From Ancalomicrobiaceae bacterium (GTDB taxonomy: Bacteria > Pseudomonadota > Alphaproteobacteria > Rhizobiales > Ancalomicrobiaceae), in NCBI GenBank assembly GCA_031291575.1, contig JARLIT010000077.1, forward strand, positions 1 through 57,738: a stretch of 57,738 nucleotides of DNA, written 5' to 3'. The notes under the pieces were generated by a model. The model did no database searches and had not been told where the DNA came from. It saw only the letters and a program-made list of their open reading frames with translations. A program made the position numbers and the translations under genes. Shown here one piece after another: positions 1 through 9,476 of this stretch; positions within the stretch are counted from its first letter, which is position 1, and the number at the start of each line of letters is the position of its first letter.

Positions 1-11
1 GCCGGCGCGCG

Positions 12-683
12 CTATCGCCGGGCGGCAACCGCGTCGAACGTCTCGTCCATGGCGATGGTGCCGCTGCCGAGCCAAGGAAAATGGCCCCAGTAAAAGCTCA
101 GCTGGCGCCGCGCCTCGCCCGGCGACATGGACCGCACGATCAGATCGTAGAGCGCGGCGGCAAGCCCGGTGCGGTCGGAACCGGAATTGCAATGGATGAG
201 AAACGGCTTCCTCGCCGTCTTCAGCGCAGCGACGAGATCGGCCAGAACCTTCGGGTTCGGCTGGTGGATGGCGGACATCGGTACATCGACGAGGGCGACG
301 CCGGCCTCATTGAGCAGCTTCTTTTCCGCGTCGTACCAGTCCTCACCCCGGTGAGCGCCGCGCAGGTTGAAGACCGTCTTCAGCTGCTTCTCATCGATGA
401 GCCGCTTCAGCCGCTCCGGCGACAGTTGCGCCGAACGGTAGACGGCACCCGCCTCGACCGTATCGATGTTGCCGGTCAGCTGGATAGCGCCGGCCCAACC
501 GAGGAGTACGCCGGCGACCACCGCCAGCGTCACGACGTATTCGACGATGACGCGTATGAACGGCCGGCTTGGCCGCGCGCGCCTGCCGGCGACGCGCGCG
601 ATCCCGGCGCGATCGGGCGCTTCGGCATGATTTCTGGGTGAAGGAGCTGTGGACTGCGGCATCGACGGAGGGCTGGACTGCAT
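12..683 (-). CDS. Membrane-anchored tyrosine/dual-specificity phosphatase-like protein
   Basis: The 223-residue product has a basic, proline-rich N-terminus, one hydrophobic segment at about residues 44-68 and a soluble C-terminal domain. The motif HCNSGSDRTG at residues 164-173 is the Cys-x5-Arg phosphate-binding loop of protein tyrosine and dual-specificity phosphatases (Cys165, Arg171). The upstream stretch VFNLRG is also typical of this fold. The sequence therefore supports a phosphatase anchored in the inner membrane; on which side the domain lies and what its substrate is cannot be told. It is transcribed away from the nuclease pair at 843 and has no visible operon partner in the window. 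The ATG at 683 has no strong ribosome binding site, so a nearby internal Met is possible. Confidence 0.75.
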   Translation of the reverse strand: MQSSPPSMPQSTAPSPRNHAEAPDRAGIARVAGRRARPSRPFIRVIVEYVVTLAVVAGVLLGWAGAIQLTGNIDTVEAGAVYRSAQLSPERLKRLIDEKQLKTVFNLRGAHRGEDWYDAEKKLLNEAGVALVDVPMSAIHQPNPKVLADLVAALKTARKPFLIHCNSGSDRTGLAAALYDLIVRSMSPGEARRQLSFYWGHFPWLGSGTIAMDETFDAVAARR

Positions 684-842
684 CGCCGGTTTTGATCATG
701 TCAACGCGCCGAGGTAAAGACACGTAGCCGGGAAAACGGCCAAGCCGATTCCCCGCCAGCCCTTGCCACCCTTAGGGTATGGTCCGATCCGGCACGGCCG
801 GCAGAGAGTCGGTCTGTCCCGAACGACACGTCAGGCGCGAAA

Positions 843-2099
843 TTGGTTCAATCGTTCAAGTTCCTGCATATGGCCGATCTGCACCTCGGCAGTCCCTTGA
901 AGGGGCTCGCCTTGCGCAACCAGAGCGCGGCAGGGCGGATCGAGGGCGCCAGCCGCGAAGCCTTCCAGGAGTTGATCGACCGGGCGCTCGTCGAGGGCGT
1001 GGCCTTCGCCGTCATTGCCGGCGACATCTACGACGGCGAATGGCGCGACACCTCCATCGGTCATTTCTTCAACCGCGAGATCTCGCGGTTGTCCCGCGCC
1101 GGCATCCCGGTGTTCATGGTCAAGGGCAACCACGACGCCGAAAGCGAGGTGACGCGGGCGTTGCCGCTGCCCGAGGGCGTACACGTCTTCCCCGCCGATG
1201 CCGCCGGCACGGTCGAACTCGAGGCTCTCGGCGTCGCCCTGCACGGCCGCAGCTTCGCCACCCGCGCGGTTTCCGAAAATCTCGCCCTCGCCTATCCGCC
1301 GGCGCGGCCGAACCGGCTCAACATAGGGCTCTTGCACACTTCGCTCACCGGCCGGCCGGGGCACGAGGCCTATGCGCCGTGCTCGCTCGCCGACCTCAGT
1401 TCGCGCGGCTACGACTATTGGGCGCTCGGCCACGTGCACGCCTTCGAAATCGTCGCGACCGACCCGCACGTCGTCTATCCCGGCAACCTGCAGGGCCGCT
1501 CGATCCGCGAGCCGGGGGAAAAGGGCGCGGTCTTCGTCGATGTCGTCGACGGACGGATTGCCGGCGTCCGGCGAATCATCGTCGACAAGGCGCGCTTCGC
1601 CGCCGCCGAGATCGACATTTCCGGCGCCGACAGCGACAGCGAGGTGCAGACGCGCCTGCGCGCCGCGCTCGCCGAAATCGCGCGCAGCACCGGCGCCAAA
1701 CCGACGGCGCTCCGGGTCCGCCTCACCGGCACCACGGCCGCGGCCCGGCGGCTGGCCTCACTCGGGGCGCAGTTCGCCGAAGAAGTGCAGGCGACGATCG
1801 ACCAGGAGTTCGAGGAGGCCTTTCTCGAAAAGCTGGTCAACGACAGCTCCGAGCCGGTCCGCGCAGCCGCCCTCGCAGCTGATGCCGAAGCGCCGCTGAT
1901 CGACACGCTGGCGCTGCTGACCGGGCTCGAGGCCGACGAGGACCTCAAAGGCGAAGCCGGTCGGCTGATCGACGAGATCTCGGTCAAGATGCCGGCCGCG
2001 GGCCTTGCCCACGACGAACTGATCGCCGACATCGACCGGCTGATGGCGGAAGCGCGCGCGCTCGTCGTCGCCCGCGCTGCCGGCAGAGGGGAGACCTGA
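843..2099 (+). CDS. YhaO/SbcD-like metallophosphoesterase (DNA repair exonuclease)
   Basis: The 418-residue protein carries the calcineurin-type phosphoesterase motifs in order: DLHLG (Asp12, His14), GDIYDG, GNHD, LLHTS and GHVHAF. These bind two metals and cleave DNA phosphodiester bonds in SbcD/Mre11/YhaO proteins. The start must be the TTG at 843, because the first catalytic strand (FKFLHMADLHLG) lies upstream of the first in-frame ATG. The C-terminal half (about residues 250-418) fits the YhaO capping region rather than classical SbcD. The next gene starts one base after the stop and encodes the SMC-like ATPase partner, so the two are co-translated. The pair is expected to process DNA ends; the exact role of YhaO/YhaN is less well established than that of SbcCD. 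Confidence 0.88.
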   Translation: MVQSFKFLHMADLHLGSPLKGLALRNQSAAGRIEGASREAFQELIDRALVEGVAFAVIAGDIYDGEWRDTSIGHFFNREISRLSRAGIPVFMVKGNHDAESEVTRALPLPEGVHVFPADAAGTVELEALGVALHGRSFATRAVSENLALAYPPARPNRLNIGLLHTSLTGRPGHEAYAPCSLADLSSRGYDYWALGHVHAFEIVATDPHVVYPGNLQGRSIREPGEKGAVFVDVVDGRIAGVRRIIVDKARFAAAEIDISGADSDSEVQTRLRAALAEIARSTGAKPTALRVRLTGTTAAARRLASLGAQFAEEVQATIDQEFEEAFLEKLVNDSSEPVRAAALAADAEAPLIDTLALLTGLEADEDLKGEAGRLIDEISVKMPAAGLAHDELIADIDRLMAEARALVVARAAGRGET

Positions 2100-2100
2100 C

Positions 2101-5100
2101 ATGCGGCTGCGCTCCCTCAATCTTCTCCGCTACGGCCATTTCACCGGGAAAACGCTGGTCTTCCGGCCTGACGCTAAACTCCACGTCGTCCTCGGTGGCA
2201 ACGAAGCCGGCAAGTCGACCGCGCTGTCGGCGATCGGCGATCTCCTGTTCGGCTTCCCGAAGTCGCCGGCCTACGACTTCATGCACGACATGCGCACACT
2301 CCGAGTCGGTGCCGAGATCGTCGCGCGCGACGGGCGGCCGCTCGCCTTCGAGCGCACGAAAGGTCTGAAGAACACGCTGCGCTCGCCCGACGATACGGCG
2401 CTTGCCGACGATTGCCTCGCCCCCTTCCTCGGCACCATCTCGCGCGACGTGTTCGAGCAGGCCTTCGGACTGTCATCCCGAGCGCTCAGGGCCGGCGCCG
2501 AGGCGATGATCGACCAGCACGGCGAATTGGGCGCAGCGCTCCTCGGCGCGGCCTCGGGGCTCGGCGACCTCACCAAGCTCGGCGAGCAATTGGACGAGGA
2601 AGCCGGCGGCATCTTCGGCCGCAGAAAGGAAGGCCGGCTGTTCTGGCAGGCCACCGACCGCTACCAGGCCGCCCGCAAGGACATGCTGGCCACCGAATTG
2701 ACCGCGCCGCGGTGGAAGCGGCTCAACGAGGAAATCGCCGGACTGAGCAGCCGCGGCGAGGATATCCGCCGGCGGCTGCGCCTCGTCGAGGAACGCAGCA
2801 ACAGGCTCGACCGGCTGGCCAATGTCGGCCCCATCATCGCCCAGATCAACGAACGGCTCGCGGCGATCGCCGCACTCGGCGAGGTTCCCTCCGTCCGGGC
2901 CAGCTATCTCGACGACCTCGGCCAGGCGCTCGCCCGCCGCGACAAGGCCGGCGAGGCGGTCGCAACGGCCGGCGAGGCAACGCTGAAGGCGCGCGAAGAA
3001 CTGTCGTCGGTGACCATCGATCGGGCGCTGCTCGCCTCGGGCGCCACCATCGACGCGCTGGTGCGCGACATCCGCGCCGAGGAGGCCGCCCGGCACGAAC
3101 TGGCGCAGGCCGAGGATCAGGAGCGGCGGACGCGGGGTCGGCTCGCGGATCTGATCGCCTCGCTGCCCGACGGCGCGGTCGTCGGCGGCGGGGCGGCGGA
3201 CGACGGCGAGACCGGGGATGCCGGGCGCCCGCTCGGGCCGTCGGCCCCGGCGCTTGCCCTCATCCGCGAACTGGCGGCAGCAGGTCGGACCCGAGAGGCG
3301 GACCAAAAACGGCTCGACGATCGCATCCGCGAGGAAGAGGACCGGCTGGCGGAGCTGGTGGCCGCGCGGCAGAAATTGGGTTCACTGGTCGATCCGGCGC
3401 CGCTCAGGGCCGATCTCGCCGAATTCGACGTCGATCTGGCCGCCGCTGAAGGCCTGCCGCGGCTCAATTCCGATATCGCCGAAGAGTTGCGGCAATTGAC
3501 CGAAGAGGCCGGGCGCATGTCGCCGCCCTGCCCTGACCTCGAACGGCTGGCGCATGCCGCGCGACCGTCGGCCGAGACGGTCACCCGCTATCGCGACGTC
3601 TTCGAGCAGCTGACGCGCGAACGCGAACGCGCCGAGGAGGCCGCCGCCAAGGCGCGGGCCGAAACGGCGAAGCTCGTCCACGACCTCGATCGGCTCAGCG
3701 CCGACGGCGAAGTGGCCACACCGGCGGCGCTGGCCGAGGCACGCTCGGCCCGCGATCTCGCCTGGACCGCGATGCGACAGGTGCTCCTCGGCGAAACGAC
3801 CGCAACGGCACCGGTCGTCGGGGCCGGCATCGCCTCCTTCGAAATTGCCGTCGCCCGTGCCGACGCCCTTGCCGATACCGCCATCCGCGACGCTGGCCGG
3901 GTGCGCGAATACGGGCTCAAGGACCGCCAGCGCGCCGAGGCCGAGGCCGAGGTGAAGCATCAGGCCGACAGCATCGCCTCGGTCGCCGCCGAACTCGCCA
4001 CCCGCCGCGATATCTGGACCGACGAATGGCGCGATCTCGGGCTCATCCCTCTGCCGCCGGCGGAAATGCTCACTTGGCTGCACAAGGCCGAGATCCTGCT
4101 CAGTCGGCGCGAGCAGGTCGAGGCCAAACGGGCGCATGCCCGCCTGATCGCGGCGCGCTCGGAGCGCCTCGGAGCGCCACTCGCCGCGCTCGCCGACCGG
4201 GTCGGACTGGCGCTCCTCGACGGTGCCGACCCGACGGTCGTCGCCGACCGCATCCGCGCCCGCATCGAGGAGATGACCGAGAGCTGGGCCGGGGCGCGGT
4301 CGCTGGCGGAGAGCATCGACCAGAAGCGCATCGAGCTCGATCGACTGCAGCGTGCCCGCGCCCACCTTGGCGACGAAGCGGACGCCTGGCAGCCGCGCTG
4401 GGCAGCTGCCATGCCACTCGCCGGCTTGCAGCACGACGCCACGCTGGCCGAAGCCGAAGCGGTCATCGCCATCTATGAACAATTGCCGGAAGCCTATCGT
4501 TCTCATGAGGAGGCGGCCCGCCGGTTGGCGATGCTCGACCATACCGTCACCTGCTTTGCCGAGGCTGCCGAACGACTGGTGGCGGCCTTAGCACCGGATC
4601 TCGTCGACGCGCCGCCGAGCGAGGCGGTCGGCACGCTGGCCAAGCGCCTGACGGCCGCCCGCGACGCCCGCACCCGCTACGATCATCTCGCCGGGCAGCA
4701 ATCGGATGCCGAAATGCGGCTGGAGATGGCGCAGTCCGTCCTGTCGGAGGCCGAAGAGCGGCTCGTCCGGCTGGCAGGCGAGGCCGGGCTCGACGATGCC
4801 GCCGGGCTGGCCGATCTTAACGGACGCTTGAGCCGCTGGACCCAGTTGACCGCCCAACTCGCCGGCGAACGCAAGCTCCTCGGCGAAGCCGAGGGCGACA
4901 GCGAGGACAGCCTGCGGGCCGCGCTCGCCGGTCTCGATCCGGACGCTGCCCGGGCAGAGCGCGACGATCTGGCGCGCGAGCGGGAACGCCTGGTCGCCGA
5001 GGACCGCGACAGCTACGCCGAACTGTCGGCACGCGAGCGCGAGCGCGAGGCGCTGGAACGGGGGTCCGGCGCGGAAGGCGCCGCGCAGCGCCGGGCCGCC

Positions 5101-5655
5101 GCCGAAGCGGAAATGGCAGGGCTGGCGCGCGATTGGGTCGTCCTGAAGCTTGCCGCGGCGTTTCTCGCCAAGGCGAGCGCCCGCCACCGCGCCGGTCGGC
5201 ATGTGCCGCTGATGGAACGCGCCGGCGCCCTGTTCAGCCATCTGACCGGCGGCTCGTTCACCGGGCTCGACCAGGACGAAGGCGAGGAAGGCGAAGTGCT
5301 GCTCGTCGGTCGCCGGCCTTCGGGCGACAAGGTGCCGATCGGACGGGTGCGCGGATCCGGGCGCAAAGGGCCGGGCGAGCGCGAGACGACGGGCCTCAGC
5401 GAAGGCACGCTCGACCAGCTCTATCTCGCCATGCGGCTGGCCTACCTGGAGGATTTTGCCCGCTCGGCCGAGCCGGCTCCCTTCGTCGGCGACGATCTGT
5501 TCGTCACCTTCGACGACAACCGCACCGGATTGGGATTGGAAGCCCTGGCGGCGACGTCCGATCTGATCCAGCCGATCGTCTTCACCCACCACACCCATGT
5601 GGCCGAGATCGCCCGGGCCCGGCTCGGCGCCGCTGCCGACATCATCACGGTCTGA
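2101..5655 (+). CDS. YhaN/SbcC-like SMC-family ATPase
   Basis: The 1184-residue protein begins with an ABC/SMC-type nucleotide-binding half (Walker A GGNEAGKST at residues 32-40). It continues through some 800 residues of charged, heptad-rich, Glu/Arg/Ala sequence expected to form long coiled coils, and ends with the second half-site: a signature-like LSEGTLDQLYLAMRLA and a Walker B region ending FVTFDD near residue 1140. This split ATPase with a coiled coil is the plan of SbcC/Rad50. The length and the immediate coupling to a YhaO-type nuclease point to YhaN. No CxxC zinc-hook motif of the Rad50 type is evident in the centre, as expected for YhaN. The gene ends 21 bases from the convergent GGDEF-EAL gene. 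Confidence 0.87.
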   Translation: MRLRSLNLLRYGHFTGKTLVFRPDAKLHVVLGGNEAGKSTALSAIGDLLFGFPKSPAYDFMHDMRTLRVGAEIVARDGRPLAFERTKGLKNTLRSPDDTALADDCLAPFLGTISRDVFEQAFGLSSRALRAGAEAMIDQHGELGAALLGAASGLGDLTKLGEQLDEEAGGIFGRRKEGRLFWQATDRYQAARKDMLATELTAPRWKRLNEEIAGLSSRGEDIRRRLRLVEERSNRLDRLANVGPIIAQINERLAAIAALGEVPSVRASYLDDLGQALARRDKAGEAVATAGEATLKAREELSSVTIDRALLASGATIDALVRDIRAEEAARHELAQAEDQERRTRGRLADLIASLPDGAVVGGGAADDGETGDAGRPLGPSAPALALIRELAAAGRTREADQKRLDDRIREEEDRLAELVAARQKLGSLVDPAPLRADLAEFDVDLAAAEGLPRLNSDIAEELRQLTEEAGRMSPPCPDLERLAHAARPSAETVTRYRDVFEQLTRERERAEEAAAKARAETAKLVHDLDRLSADGEVATPAALAEARSARDLAWTAMRQVLLGETTATAPVVGAGIASFEIAVARADALADTAIRDAGRVREYGLKDRQRAEAEAEVKHQADSIASVAAELATRRDIWTDEWRDLGLIPLPPAEMLTWLHKAEILLSRREQVEAKRAHARLIAARSERLGAPLAALADRVGLALLDGADPTVVADRIRARIEEMTESWAGARSLAESIDQKRIELDRLQRARAHLGDEADAWQPRWAAAMPLAGLQHDATLAEAEAVIAIYEQLPEAYRSHEEAARRLAMLDHTVTCFAEAAERLVAALAPDLVDAPPSEAVGTLAKRLTAARDARTRYDHLAGQQSDAEMRLEMAQSVLSEAEERLVRLAGEAGLDDAAGLADLNGRLSRWTQLTAQLAGERKLLGEAEGDSEDSLRAALAGLDPDAARAERDDLARERERLVAEDRDSYAELSAREREREALERGSGAEGAAQRRAAAEAEMAGLARDWVVLKLAAAFLAKASARHRAGRHVPLMERAGALFSHLTGGSFTGLDQDEGEEGEVLLVGRRPSGDKVPIGRVRGSGRKGPGERETTGLSEGTLDQLYLAMRLAYLEDFARSAEPAPFVGDDLFVTFDDNRTGLGLEALAATSDLIQPIVFTHHTHVAEIARARLGAAADIITV

Positions 5656-5676
5656 ACGAAGTGCGTGCCGGCCCAG

Positions 5677-7722
5677 TCAGGCCTCGCGCCTCACCCGCGC
5701 GGCCGGCGCCGTCACCGGACAGCTGGCCACATCGTCGCAGTGCGGCTCGCCGCCGTGACGGCGCGTGCAGACCTTGACCGGAATGCCGGCAATCTGCGCC
5801 AGATACGACGGGATGGCCGGCGCCCCCATCGGCTGGGCGAAATAGTAGCCCTGCATCAGGTCGCAGCCGAGTTCGCCGGCGATCCGGGCCTGCTCCTCGG
5901 TCTCCACGCCTTCGACCACGCAGTCGACGCCGATGTTGTCGCACAGGCCGACGATCGACTGCACGATCGTGCGGCACTGCGGATCGCGGCTCATCTCCAG
6001 CGTGAACGAGCGGTCGACCTTGATCTTCGACGGCGACAGCCGGTGCACATAGGCAAGGCTCGAATAGCCGGTACCGAAGTCGTCGAGCACGATGCCGCAC
6101 CCCAACAGCCGTAGCGCCTGAATGGACTGCACTGCCAGATTGAAATCTTGCATCAGCATGGTCTCGGTGATCTCGAAATCGATCCGCTTCGGGTTGGCAC
6201 CGCGCGTCGTCACCAGGAGAATGAGCTTCATGATGGTCGAGGCCGAGGCGATGTCGCGGGCGGAAAGATTGAACGAAAGCCCGATGGACTCCGGCCATTC
6301 GGCCAGTCGGTCGAGCGCCTGACCGAACAACTCCAGCGTGATGTCGCCGATCAGGTCCACCTTCTCCGCTACGGGAATGAACAGGCCAGGCGAGATCGAG
6401 CCGATGGACGGACTCGTCCAGCGGGCGAGCGCTTCGAAGGCGACGACCTGACCGGTCGAACTCGACAGGATCGGCTGGAAGGCAAGCGAGAACTCCCGGG
6501 AGATATCGGCTCGCCGCAGCACCTGTTCGAGATGCGCTTCGCGGCGGATCTCCAGCTCGTGCTCGCTGGAGAAGACGACGGCGCCGCCGCGCTGGTGCGC
6601 CTTGGCATGGTAGAGCGCGTGGTCGGCGCGATCGTAGAGTTCGCTGTCGCTCCTTCCGGCATCGGGAAAGGCGGCAAAGCCGCAGGAGGCCGAAACCTTG
6701 GCCACCGCTCCGTCGATCTCGAAGGGGGCCTGCAACGCCGACGAAATCGCGCGGCTCCTGACGAGAAGGTCCTCGTCACTTAACGGCTCGGGAATGATCA
6801 AGGCGAATTCGTCACCGCCGAGCCGGGCGACGAAAGTGCCCGAACCGGCCGCCATCGTCAGCCGCGCCGCCGCCTCGATCAGGAGTGCGTCGCCAACGTG
6901 GTGGCCGTAGACGTCGTTGACCGGCTTGAAGCCGTCGAGATCGACCAGACCGAGAATGAAGCTGCCACCCTCCTGGCGCTTGCGACCGATGATGTCGCGC
7001 AGACGGGCGAAGAAGTAGCGCCGGTTCGGCAGGCCGGTCAGCACGTCGTGGTTGGCGATTTTGAAGTTGTCGTCGCTCAATTTCTGCATTCGGCCGTTCT
7101 GTCGGATCAATTCGCCCTTGAACTGGATGAGGTCGACGAAGGAGCCGTAGTGGATGTTGATCGTATAGGCGAGCACGATGACCGAGAATAGCTGGTTGAG
7201 CGTAATGCCGATTAGGTACTTGTCGCCGGAGAAGCCGAACATGGCGACGAACACGATGGCGCTGAGGCTGATGGCGACGAAGGCGGAGGAGCGGACCTGC
7301 AATAGGCAAATGCAGATCGTGTTGACGGTGATGGCGACATAGAATGCCAGATGCTCGCGCGAGTTCAGATCGCCGTAGACGTAGAGCGCGCCGACCCAGG
7401 CAAAGAACAGCGCCAGAAGCACCACGGTCATCACGCGGATGGTCCTGAGCCGCCGCGCGGCATATTTGTCGGGGAGGTTGCGCTTGCGGTCCTGCAACCA
7501 CTGAAACAGACGAACGGAGCAAATCAAGCAGAGCGCGTAGCACGCGCCGATCGAAAGAAGCGGCGGCGCAACGTCGGAATGCGTCCAGGCGACGACGATC
7601 GAATTGGCTGCAAGCAAGAAATAGAGGAGCGGAACCTGATGAACAAATGCGGACAGCTGAGATCGAACGACGTCCATATTGTCGGTCGGTAGCCTGAACA
7701 GGTCCAGAATACGCTTGAACAC
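5677..7722 (-). CDS. Membrane GGDEF-EAL protein (cyclic di-GMP turnover)
   Basis: The 681-residue protein has an N-terminal membrane region with five to six hydrophobic segments (about residues 30-195), then a GGDEF domain with intact RLGGDEF (motif at 302-306), then an EAL domain with FEALARW (EAL at 430-432), ITET and DDFGTGYSS. Both catalytic signatures look intact, so it could make or break cyclic di-GMP, presumably in response to a signal sensed by the membrane part. The RxxD product-inhibition site normally just before GGDEF is not present. The start is a GTG at 7722 preceded by a good GGGAAGGA ribosome binding site. It is divergent from the acyltransferase at 7898 and shares an intergenic region holding an inverted repeat. 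Confidence 0.9.
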   Translation of the reverse strand: MFKRILDLFRLPTDNMDVVRSQLSAFVHQVPLLYFLLAANSIVVAWTHSDVAPPLLSIGACYALCLICSVRLFQWLQDRKRNLPDKYAARRLRTIRVMTVVLLALFFAWVGALYVYGDLNSREHLAFYVAITVNTICICLLQVRSSAFVAISLSAIVFVAMFGFSGDKYLIGITLNQLFSVIVLAYTINIHYGSFVDLIQFKGELIRQNGRMQKLSDDNFKIANHDVLTGLPNRRYFFARLRDIIGRKRQEGGSFILGLVDLDGFKPVNDVYGHHVGDALLIEAAARLTMAAGSGTFVARLGGDEFALIIPEPLSDEDLLVRSRAISSALQAPFEIDGAVAKVSASCGFAAFPDAGRSDSELYDRADHALYHAKAHQRGGAVVFSSEHELEIRREAHLEQVLRRADISREFSLAFQPILSSSTGQVVAFEALARWTSPSIGSISPGLFIPVAEKVDLIGDITLELFGQALDRLAEWPESIGLSFNLSARDIASASTIMKLILLVTTRGANPKRIDFEITETMLMQDFNLAVQSIQALRLLGCGIVLDDFGTGYSSLAYVHRLSPSKIKVDRSFTLEMSRDPQCRTIVQSIVGLCDNIGVDCVVEGVETEEQARIAGELGCDLMQGYYFAQPMGAPAIPSYLAQIAGIPVKVCTRRHGGEPHCDDVASCPVTAPAARVRREA

Positions 7723-7752
7723 CCTTACGTCCTTCCCAGTCCAGAGAACCTG

Positions 7753-7775
7753 AACGAATTTAATCGCAATTCGTT
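7753..7775. promoter_or_regulatory. Inverted repeat between divergent GGDEF-EAL and acyltransferase genes
   Basis: Perfect 8-base arms AACGAATT and AATTCGTT are separated by 7 bases in an AT-rich patch of an otherwise GC-rich intergenic region. It lies 31 bases upstream of the GGDEF-EAL start and could be an operator or part of a promoter. No regulator gene is adjacent, so function is inference. Confidence 0.35.
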
Positions 7776-7897
7776 AGAGTAAGATTGAGATGTGATTCCA
7801 CGAGCTGGCCGATCGTCTCGGCGACAAGAGTGTTATGCCGACATGGCGGGCAGCGCCCTGTCGGTGCGAATGCGCTCTGCAGTGATGGGAGACTTGG

Positions 7898-9085
7898 ATG
7901 CGGTTCGTGGCCCTGGACGGATGGCGCGGCCTGTCGGCGCTAACGGTGGCGCTGTTTCACCTGCACGCCAATTCGCATCTCTACACCTTCGGCATCATTC
8001 GCAATTCGTACCTCTTCGTCGACTTCTTCTTCGTCCTTTCGGGTTTCGTCGTGACTTCGGCCTATCTCGACCGGCTCGGAACAGCGAGGGGCGGAACGAC
8101 GTTCCTGTTGCGCCGCTTCGGCCGGCTGTACCCGCTGCACCTCGCAGTCACCAGCCTCTTCGTCCTCATCGAATTCGGCAAATTCCTCGCCGCATCGCGC
8201 GGCCTCGCCCCGCAGACGCCGGCGTTTTCCGGCGAGACGTCATTCGGCGCGCTCATCTACAACCTGCTGCTCGTCCATTCGCTCGGGCTCACCAACGGCA
8301 CGACCTGGAATTTTCCGAGCTGGAGCATCAGCGTCGAGTTCTACACCTACGTCCTCTTCGCACTTGCGGTAACCGTGAGCGCGCGCATCGGCGCCGGCGG
8401 GCGCGTCGTGCTGTTCGCCGGTCTGGCGCTGGCCGGTGCGCTGATAACGGTCGGATGGTCGACGAACGGCATGGACGTGACCTATGACCTCGGCTTCTTC
8501 CGCTGCGTCTACGGGTTCTTTTTCGGCGCCATCGCCGAGTGGCTCTATGCCGGCTCCATCTCGCCCCGCTTCGCCCGGATGTCACGCGCGAGCACGACAA
8601 TCCTGGAACTCGCCGCCGTCTCGCTCACCATCGTGTTCGTCTCCAATGCCGAACGTTACGCGGTCTCGTTCCTGGCGCCGGTGGTGTTCCTGCCGGTCGT
8701 TCTCATCTTCGCCGGGCAGCGCGGCCTGCTGTCGGCGGTTTTGTCGAGCCGGCCGATGCGGGCGATCGGCGACTGGTCCTATTCGATCTACATGATCCAC
8801 GCCTTCATCGTCGTCGACGTCGTCGGCCGGCTCGTCGCCCTGGCGCGCCGCGTGCTGCCGTTCGATTTTGGACCGGTGCCCGACCCGACCGGCGACCTGA
8901 TCTTCGATTTTGGTTCGCCGTTCTGGGGCGATGGCCTCGTCCTCGCCTATGCTGCGCTCGTCCTGGCCGTTGCCAGCCTGTCCTACCGCTATGTCGAGTG
9001 GCCGGCGCGGCGGTTCTTCAACCGGCTCGCCGACCGGCTCGATGGCAGACGCCGGGCACGCGCCGGCCTCCCAGGCGCGCCCTGA
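7898..9085 (+). CDS. Acyltransferase 3 family membrane protein
   Basis: The 395-residue protein opens with FVALDGWRGLSALTVALFH, the N-terminal signature of acyltransferase family 3 (OafA/NodX/ExoZ-like), including the conserved first-helix Arg and His. The follow-up motif YLFVDFFFVLSGFV is also characteristic. About ten hydrophobic helices follow. Such proteins transfer acetyl or succinyl groups to extracytoplasmic sugars such as O-antigen or exopolysaccharide. The substrate cannot be read from sequence, and no polysaccharide gene lies nearby. A GGGAG ribosome binding site precedes the ATG. Confidence 0.85.
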   Translation: MRFVALDGWRGLSALTVALFHLHANSHLYTFGIIRNSYLFVDFFFVLSGFVVTSAYLDRLGTARGGTTFLLRRFGRLYPLHLAVTSLFVLIEFGKFLAASRGLAPQTPAFSGETSFGALIYNLLLVHSLGLTNGTTWNFPSWSISVEFYTYVLFALAVTVSARIGAGGRVVLFAGLALAGALITVGWSTNGMDVTYDLGFFRCVYGFFFGAIAEWLYAGSISPRFARMSRASTTILELAAVSLTIVFVSNAERYAVSFLAPVVFLPVVLIFAGQRGLLSAVLSSRPMRAIGDWSYSIYMIHAFIVVDVVGRLVALARRVLPFDFGPVPDPTGDLIFDFGSPFWGDGLVLAYAALVLAVASLSYRYVEWPARRFFNRLADRLDGRRRARAGLPGAP

Positions 9086-9203
9086 GGCGTTCTTTGTGCC
9101 GCCCCGCCCAGTGGAGCGACTTGCCCGCAAACGAGGCATGACAACGGGCCTCGATTGCTTCAGATCATGGACGCAGCAAACCCCGAAGCAGCACAACAAT
9201 CGC

Positions 9204-9476
9204 ATGACCAAAGCGCCCGTTCCGGCGTCGTCCGACGCCTTCACCGCCGCCTTTTTCGCCAATCCGCCGCGCTGGCGCGACGCGTATCCGTTTGAATTCG
9301 CCGGCACGTTGTCGTTGGGCGAGTCTGCCCGGGCAAATGCGGCGATCGGCCAATGGCAGGGATACATGGCGACGCCGCGCGCCGTCCTGTTCGGCACCAC
9401 GGGCAACACCGGTCAGGATCGGTATGGAGACGTCGTCGGACGGCCCGGCGACACGTTTAGAGCTGGAGAGGCGTGA
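9204..9476 (+). pseudogene. dpaL: Internally deleted diaminopropionate ammonia-lyase (dpaL/ygeX) remnant
   Basis: This 90-residue frame looks like the two ends of a diaminopropionate ammonia-lyase joined in frame. Residues 1-58 resemble the N-terminus (FFANPPRWRDAYPF, then the pattern AIGQWQGYMATP, like the family's I-x-W-x-GY-x-x-TP). Residues 61-79 (VLFGTTGNTGQDRYGDVVG) resemble the C-terminal strand (VL, T-x-G-x-T, Y-x-x-VV). The roughly 300 residues between them, including the pyridoxal-phosphate lysine, are missing. In E. coli ygeX/dpaL sits in the same conserved neighbourhood as ygfK, xdhD and ssnA, which supports the identity. The frame ends in a TGATG overlap with the next gene behind GGAGAGG, so translation coupling is retained. 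Alternative start: ATG at 9138. The family assignment is from memory and rests on short matches. Confidence 0.6.

Noticed and set aside
9132-9153. Short inverted repeat CGAGGC/GCCTCG after the acyltransferase gene
   Set aside because: Six-base arms with a 10-base loop and no T-run are too weak to call a terminator in DNA of this GC content.
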